This document shows, piece by piece, positions 58,516 to 64,000 of a stretch of 64,000 bases of DNA. Made by a program: the position numbers and the translations under genes. The notes under the pieces are model-generated. The model did not search any database, was not told the DNA's origin, and worked only from the letters and a program-made list of their open reading frames with translations. How positions within the stretch are numbered: position 1 is the first letter of the stretch; each line of letters opens with the position of its first letter. Origin of the DNA: Morinoia aosen (lineage: Eukaryota > Arthropoda > Malacostraca > Amphipoda > Talitridae); assembly GCA_030386875.1 (NCBI GenBank), contig CM059563.1:19173936-19237935 (forward strand), given 5' to 3'.

Positions 58516-59114
58516 AAGGAGCAGATACAAGATAGAGAAATGGAAAGCGAGTTCATAAGCGCTAGGGAACGGAATTAAAAACTGCGTTTTAAGGCTTTGC
58601 ATGGAAACAAAATTATCGTACATTCTTTTTTAAAGATCTTGTACTGGTGATGTTGAAACGTTGTCTCAAGAAATGAATGACATTTACTTCTAGACTGCAC
58701 CCCTTGGAGAGGGTAATAATGCAATGCTGTATTCTCTTATTGATTGCTCACACTGCAATAATAGGCTAAATATAGATCTATTGACATCCAAGCTTTTTTT
58801 TCTTGGGTCTGCAGAGGAAAGTCAATATTGCAATATTGTTTTCTCATATTGATTGCTAACAATGCAATACTACACCCAATATTGATCAACTCACGCCCAT
58901 GCTTCATTTTTCAGTCTAATTCATACTCCAACCAGAGCTTTTCAAGTAGCTTGACCTGTTTTTTTCATGCTTTTTCGTATATCTTCCCCAAGCAAGACGA
59001 AAATATATTTTTCTCCGCTCATCGTAAACTACCATGATGAAAGAACGAAAATAAAGCATAGAAAGACCAAGGCTGAAGCACCAAAGTGTTTTCCACATCC
59101 TCCTGTCCCAGTAA
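58516..59114. other. Unassigned region
   Basis: No gene seen. Two CAATATTG-containing stretches at 58720-58885 are similar to each other (TAATGCAATGCTGTATTCTC and CAATATTGTTTTCTCATATT, each followed by ATTGATTGCT), suggesting an old duplication. Confidence 0.45.
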
Positions 59115-59470
59115 CCCTTGTAAGGTCTTTACATCAAGACATCAGTTCTAAGGCCTTCATTCTAAAGCCTTCATTGTAAGGCCTTCGTTCTAAGACCCAC
59201 ATTTTAAGGACTTCATTCTAAGGCCTAAATTACAAGGTATTCAATCATAGGTCTTCATTTTCAGGCCTTTATTCTAAGACCATCATTTTAAGGGCTTCAT
59301 TCGAAGGCCTTAATTACAAGGTTTTCATTCCAAGGCCTTCATTTGATGGCCTATATTCCAAGTTTTAATTGTAAGGGCTTCATTTCGAGGCCTTTCTTCT
59401 AACGCCTTCATTCAAAGACCTTCAATCCAAGGCTTCCATTCTAAGGCCTTAATTCTTAAGCCTTTGTTGA
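59115..59470. repeat. ~16-bp degenerate tandem repeat, about 22 copies
   Basis: The core is TTCTAAGGCCTTCATT, with frequent substitutions. Confidence 0.9.
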
Positions 59471-59734
59471 GGCTTTTCCAGCAACATTCCCCAGAATTCC
59501 TCAGCCTTCTGTGCCCGTTTCCCCAGTCTTCCCAAAGAGCTCAAGCCCCAAGAGGGACACAAAATCGACCTCTGTTCCTGCCCCAAAACAAATGGGGAGC
59601 GGCTCCTGTGCTGACAGTACGAGCCCTACTCCCTCTTCCCCATTTCCCCACGTCCTCCTCCCCACATCCTCATAAAGAAGGCCCGCAGAATTTATTGAAA
59701 GAATCAGGCCTAGAACTGGCAGGCTCGGGCTTAG

Positions 59735-60430
59735 GTTATTGAGGGCACGTGAGGTGTGGTGGTTGTGAGGGGAATAGAGGGTATGAGTGAGGGGAATGGA
59801 AGGTAAGTCAGGTGTGGTGGTTATGAGGGGAATTGAGGGTATGAGTGAGGGGACTGAAGGGTAAGTCAAGTGTGGTGGTTGTGAGGGGAATGGAAGGTTG
59901 TCAGGTGTGGTGGTTGTGAGGGGAATGGAGGGTATGTCTGGTGTGGTGGTTGTGAGGGGAATGAAGAATATGTCAGGTGTGGTGACTGTGAGGGGAATGA
60001 AGAATATGCCAGGTGTGGTGACTGTGAGTGGAATGGAGCGTACGTCAGGTGTGGTGGTTGTGAGTGGAATGGAGGGTATGTCAGGTATGGTGGTTGTGAG
60101 GGGAATGGAAGGTTGTCAGGTGTGGTGGTTGTGAGGGGAATGGAGGGTATGTCTGGTGTGGTGGTTGTGAGGGGAATGAAGAATATGTCAGGTGTGGTGA
60201 ATGTGAGTGGAATGGAGGGTATATCAGGTGTGGTGGTTGTCAGTGGAATGGAGGGTATGTCAGGTATGGTGGTTGTGAGGGGAATGGAGGGTATATCAGG
60301 TATGGGGGTTGTGAGGGGAATGGAGGGTATGTCAGGTGTGGGGGTTGTGAGGGGAATGGAGGGTATGTCAGGTGTGGTGGTTGTGAGGGGAATGGAGGGT
60401 ATGTCAGGTGTGGTGGCTGAGAGGGAAATT
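59735..60430. repeat. 36-bp G-rich minisatellite, about 19 copies
   Basis: The core is GTCAGGTGTGGTGGTTGTGA followed by GGGGAATGGAGGGTAT. The 12-residue repeat MSGVVVVRGMEG is open on plus because 36 is a multiple of 3. Confidence 0.95.
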
Positions 60431-60904
60431 TAAAGTATAACCCTTAACCAATGCCTTGGTTTATGGAGTACATAGTATTCTTTTTAAATCTTCAAAATCG
60501 GTGTCAAATTCTCTCCTCAAGGTTACCGAGCAGCTTAGAGTTCTTGCTGACTCTGCAGAACTCATCATGTATTCTATTTAATATATAGGAAAAATGTTGG
60601 ACACTGCTCGCTGCATCGAGCAAAAAGACAAAGTTCAGAGAATTTTTAAATCGGTGAAAGTCAAATCAATTTTTTTTGCCTAAACATTTTTGATTTTGGC
60701 TCACCTGTGCAGGCACTATACTTGGGCGGCTAAAATCATAGGTGCGCTGGCGAAAAAGTTCCACTGGGTGTCATTCGGGATGATTATATCAGGTTAATGT
60801 AAAAGGAATGCTTGGGTTTTGGAACGGATTTTTGAAATTGAATTTGTCAATTATTTACATTCTGTTATGAGTGATATATACAGGTTATTTAAAAAAATGT
60901 TTTC
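60431..60904. other. Unassigned region next to mariner remnant
   Basis: No gene seen. A terminal inverted repeat for the neighbouring transposon remnant was looked for but not convincingly found. Confidence 0.4.
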
Positions 60905-60949
60905 TTACTTCGAATGACAAGAAAAACATGATTTATAGACGCAGAGAGA

Positions 60950-61220
60950 AATTAAATTTAAATTAGAGAGAAAGTAAATGGCTTCGAATACAAAAACGAA
61001 TGTAATTAAAGAATCAAGTTCACACAAATGTTCAAATTGATTACCAAGTTTGTTCAGACAACGCTGATAACGCGCGAAAAGGAATTCGAAAACGTCATGA
61101 AACAAGTCATTAGGCAAACCGCCGAATTGTTTTTCAATTATTAATTTCAATGCATCAATTGACTTAATAATATTCCAGGACAAATTTCCTTTTTTCCAAG
61201 TCAAGTTGATTTCCTGCCAT
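60950..61220 (-). pseudogene. Internally deleted mariner-like transposase (N- and C-termini only)
   Basis: Starting at ATG 61220-61218 the minus strand encodes MAGNQLDLEKRKFVLEYY, like the N-terminus of DUF4817-type mariner transposases. It is followed by a stop. In another frame, 61160-60990 encodes FHDVFEFLFARYQRCLNKLG, then NQFEHL, like the C-terminus of the same transposases (RCxxxxGxxFEHL). The DDE core expected between them is missing, so this looks like an internal deletion derivative. The assignment rests on remembered family motifs. Confidence 0.5.
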
Positions 61221-61386
61221 TCTTTGATAAATTAAATGCACCTGCAATTTAAAAAGACACCATGTTGGCAATAGATAAAATGAGGTTACATTTTTTTTGA
61301 CACATTCCGTTTTTCTTTGACTAAACTAAACGATTTTTCTCAGATTATCTCTGTTACGTTCATATTTTTCATAAATATTGACATCC

Positions 61387-61685
61387 ATGTTTTTTCCATC
61401 TAAAGATCAAACCAGAAATGTTCAACTGTACGAGTTTCATGAAGGTGTCGACGCAAGTGTGGCAGTAAAGCCTATTCAGATCATTTACGGGGATGATGTG
61501 GTGAATGAAAGAAGTTGCAGGAGACGGTTATCTCGTTTTCGAAGTGGTGATTTCACTTGGACAAATGAACCAGAAAAAGATCGTGTGAGAACACCTGATT
61601 CCGATTAGTTGAATTGTTCTTTTGGTTTGATAATCCTACTGTTACCACTAGGGAAATTGCAAGACAGTTAGACGTGGTCCATACC
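61387..61685 (+). pseudogene. Mariner transposase N-terminal fragment
   Basis: The frame from ATG 61387 encodes VQLYEFHEGVDASVAV, then ERSCRRRLSRFRSGDFTW and a stop at 61606-61608. In a shifted frame NPTVTTREIARQLDVVHT follows. These match the paired helix-turn-helix region of mariner transposases (LLYEF, RWFAKFRSGDFSL, TTREIAxxLNVS). The homology stops where a 15-bp tandem repeat begins. The catalytic domain is absent. Confidence 0.75.
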
Positions 61686-61845
61686 CGTAAAATAATCCCT
61701 GAGTAATCCGTGAAATAATCTGTGGAATAATCCGTGAAATAATCCTAGGAAATAATCCCTGAAAATAATAATTGAGATAATCATTAAAAATAGTTCGTAA
61801 AACAGTCCTAGAAAATAATCCATGAAATAATCCATGAAATTCACC
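61686..61845. repeat. ~15-bp tandem repeat
   Basis: About eleven variable copies of AATAATCCGTGAAAT, directly abutting the mariner fragment. Confidence 0.85.
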
Positions 61846-62224
61846 TCCATCACCGGGAAATACTTCACAAAACAGTGGTAAGCACCCTCACAAAACACAG
61901 CCAGCTCGCCAAACTCAAACTCCTAATGTTTTTACGCTCAATCTGATTGAGTCATTCCTCTTCATCAATTAGTTTATCGTGGAACAAAACAGGATCGTTG
62001 GCTCCGATTTGGCAGAACAAAACTCGGATCGTTGGCTACAGGACACTTCGCAAAAACGCAGACGAGCGTAGCTCCTACAAACGTCGGGTGGCTGCGAGCA
62101 AAAATTGCTGAGCCATGACACTCGTGATAGAGTGAGATACAACGAAGGCTTCGAGTCAGCACAAATCTTAGAGAAAAGTCAAGCAGGACGTCCAAAAGGA
62201 GCTCTTGGGAGTTCCTCTTTGACG
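61846..62224. other. Unassigned region
   Basis: No gene seen. AACAAAACAGGATCGTTGGCT and AACAAAACTCGGATCGTTGG at 61982-62037 form a short duplication. Confidence 0.45.
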
Positions 62225-62762
62225 TCCCTATCGTGGGAGAGATTTAGAGTGATCAAAGACTCATGAAATGCTGATCGCAGCCATTTTGAGTGATGAAAGA
62301 CTCATGAAAGACTGATCGCTGCCATTTCGAGTGATCAAAGACTCATGAAATGCTGATCGCAACCATTTTGAGTGATGAAGGACTCATGAAAGGCTGATCG
62401 CAGCCATTTCGAGTGATCAAAGACTCATGAAATGCTGATTGCAACCATTTTGAGTGATGAAGGACTCATGAAAGGCTAATCGCAGCCATTTCGAGTGATC
62501 AAAGACTCATGAAATGCTGATCGCAGCCATTTCGATTGGTCAAAGACTCATGAAAGGCTAATCGCAGCATTTCGAGTGATCAAAGTCTCATGAAAGGCTG
62601 ATCGCAGCCGTTTCGTGTGATCAAAGGCTCATGAAATGCTGATTGTAGCCGTTTCGAGTGATCAAAGTCTCATGAAAGGCTGATCGCAGCCGTCTCGAGT
62701 GATCAAGGGCTCATGAAAGGCTGATCGCAGCCATTTCGAGTGATCAAAGACTTTCGAAATGA
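62225..62762. repeat. 41-bp minisatellite, about 13 copies
   Basis: The core is GTGATCAAAGACTCATGAAA followed by TGCTGATCGCAGCCATTTCGA. Two forms alternate in the left part (GAGTGATGAAGGACTC with AAAGGCTG, and GAGTGATCAAAGACTC with AAATGCTG), giving an 82-bp dimer. Confidence 0.94.
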
Positions 62763-63209
62763 GACCACAACAGCCCGTTTAGCATCATGCAAGAAAGCCG
62801 TACATCATTCCGTTGGTCCAAAAAGCATTAGTGGAGCAGTAATTTTACAAAGCATCTTATTCTCCACATATTGAGAGATCAATTCCCATTCAATTCTAAA
62901 TGTAATAACGATGTTCAAAGAATCATTACTCAGATTTGTTATACGTTCATAAGCCCCTCCTTGTCTTATACATGTACACGGTCCGAGATTACGGAACTGT
63001 TTCATTTCATCTTTCTCTCACAAACGTTCTTTCTTGATCCTTTCATCTGTGATGCTGTAAATAATAGATGAAATTCAAAGGGACACCCTGCATACACTCA
63101 CGGTTTCAAATCAATGGCTTAACAAAACACTGCGCACTCTGTGTGTTTTGACAGCCCTGCTTTGTTTCTCTGTAATTGCAGAACGAAGCGTCCGCTAGGA
63201 GTTGTAGTA
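62763..63209. other. Unassigned region
   Basis: No gene seen. Confidence 0.4.
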
Positions 63210-63362
63210 CAGGGCTTCTCAACCTCTATATTGTCGTGTGTGTCGTGTTAATAATGATTTTTACTTATATGGTTGTATGTGAATATACATTGTACATTTT
63301 AACATATGAAGTATGTTGAATGTACCCCTAGGGGTACATGTACCTCCGGTTGAGAAGCCCTG
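63210..63362. mobile_element. hAT-like MITE 2
   Basis: The 15-bp terminal inverted repeats are perfect: CAGGGCTTCTCAACC and GGTTGAGAAGCCCTG. The element is 153 bp with an AT-rich interior and a subterminal GGGGTACATGTACC. The flanks TTGTAGTA and CCATAGTA share only the last five of eight bases, so the target duplication is decayed or absent. CAGGG ends of this kind are typical of hAT elements. Confidence 0.8.
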
Positions 63363-63414
63363 CCATAGTAAGGCGGTGTTTGAATGCATAGGTGTGAAAA
63401 TAACGCAGGTGATT

Positions 63415-64000
63415 AAGTCCGGCTGCTACAGCTGTATCTACGTCCTACGTCTGGCTGCTGCAGCTGCGTTTCTGCCCTACGTCTGGCTGCTGCAGCTGTA
63501 TCTACGTCCTACGTCTGGCTGCTGCAGCTGGGTCACCGACCTACGTCTGGCTGCTGCAGCTGCGTCTCTGCCCTACGTCTGGCTGCTGCAGCTGCGTCTC
63601 TGCCTTACGTCAGGCTGCTGCAGCTGCGTCTCTGCCCTACGTCAGGCTGCTACAGCTGCATCTCTGCCCTACGTCTGGCTGCTGCTGCTGCGTCTCTGCC
63701 CTACGTCTGGCTGCTGCAGCTGCGTCTCTGCCCTACGTCAGGCTGCTGCAGCTGCGTCTCTGCCCTACGTCTGGCTGCTGCAGCTGCGTCTTTGCCCTAC
63801 GTCTGGCTGCGGCAGCTGTGTCTCTGCCCTACGTCAGGCTGCTGCAGCTGCGTCTCTGCCCTACGTCTGGTTGCTGCAGCTGCGTCTCTGCCCTACGTCT
63901 GGCTGCTGCAGCTGCGTCTCTGCCCTACGTCAGGCTGCTGCAGCGGCGTCTCTGCCCTACGTCTGGCTGATGCAGCTGCGTCTCTGCCCTACGTCAGGCT
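63415..64000. repeat. 32-bp minisatellite, at least 18 copies, runs off the window
   Basis: The core is CTGCTGCAGCTGCGTCTCTG followed by CCCTACGTCTGG. Each unit contains the palindrome GCTGCAGC. A TCTGG/TCAGG polymorphism separates two unit types. Confidence 0.96.

Noticed and set aside
57255..58623. Minus-strand frames of over 400 codons resembling membrane proteins (FYHTLLHFPVLSHS)
   Set aside because: The apparent hydrophobicity comes from the 28-bp repeat; there is no unique sequence domain.
60905..61204. 99-codon frame as an intact small gene
   Set aside because: The recognisable part is a transposase C-terminus; the tail after FEHL is hydrophobic and unrelated, so a remnant is more likely.

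Overview
This is a eukaryotic, animal-type window and probably arthropod; a crustacean would fit, but species cannot be set from sequence alone. The evidence is one spliced gene with GT-AG introns, tRNA-derived SINEs, non-LTR retrotransposon fragments, mariner and hAT-like DNA transposon remnants, and an extreme load of minisatellites. Nothing looks prokaryotic: there are no operons, ribosome binding sites or CRISPR arrays.

The only convincing host gene lies on the minus strand at 5045-10464. It has four coding exons joined in frame into a 208-residue glutathione peroxidase of the GPX7/GPX8 (endoplasmic reticulum) type. It has a signal peptide, a catalytic Cys instead of Sec, the FPCNQFG and WNF motifs, and a KDEL-like KEEL C-terminus. 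Its three introns are colonised by transposon-derived inverted repeats.

Region by region: 0-1.5 kb is a nest of foldback elements. 1.5-5 kb is mostly unassigned, with one hAT-like MITE. 5.0-10.5 kb is the GPX gene with two foldback families in its introns. 10.8-15.9 kb holds two SINE copies, two decayed LINE fragments and a hairpin insert. 16-31 kb is mainly AT-rich non-coding DNA with several minisatellites. 31-40.6 kb holds two copies of a MITE with 8-bp target duplications and more low-copy repeats. 40.6-42.1 kb is a CR1-type reverse transcriptase with a single in-frame stop. 42.6-64 kb is dominated by a near-continuous chain of unrelated minisatellites (periods 15-64 bp), broken by a small MITE, a SINE-like piece, two mariner remnants and one hAT-like MITE.

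Most long open frames in the window are by-products of these arrays and are not annotated as genes. The most interesting material is the set of foldback and hairpin elements with readable target-site duplications, the ER peroxidase, and the minisatellite cluster with its strand asymmetry and G-quadruplex potential. No new multi-gene system was found.
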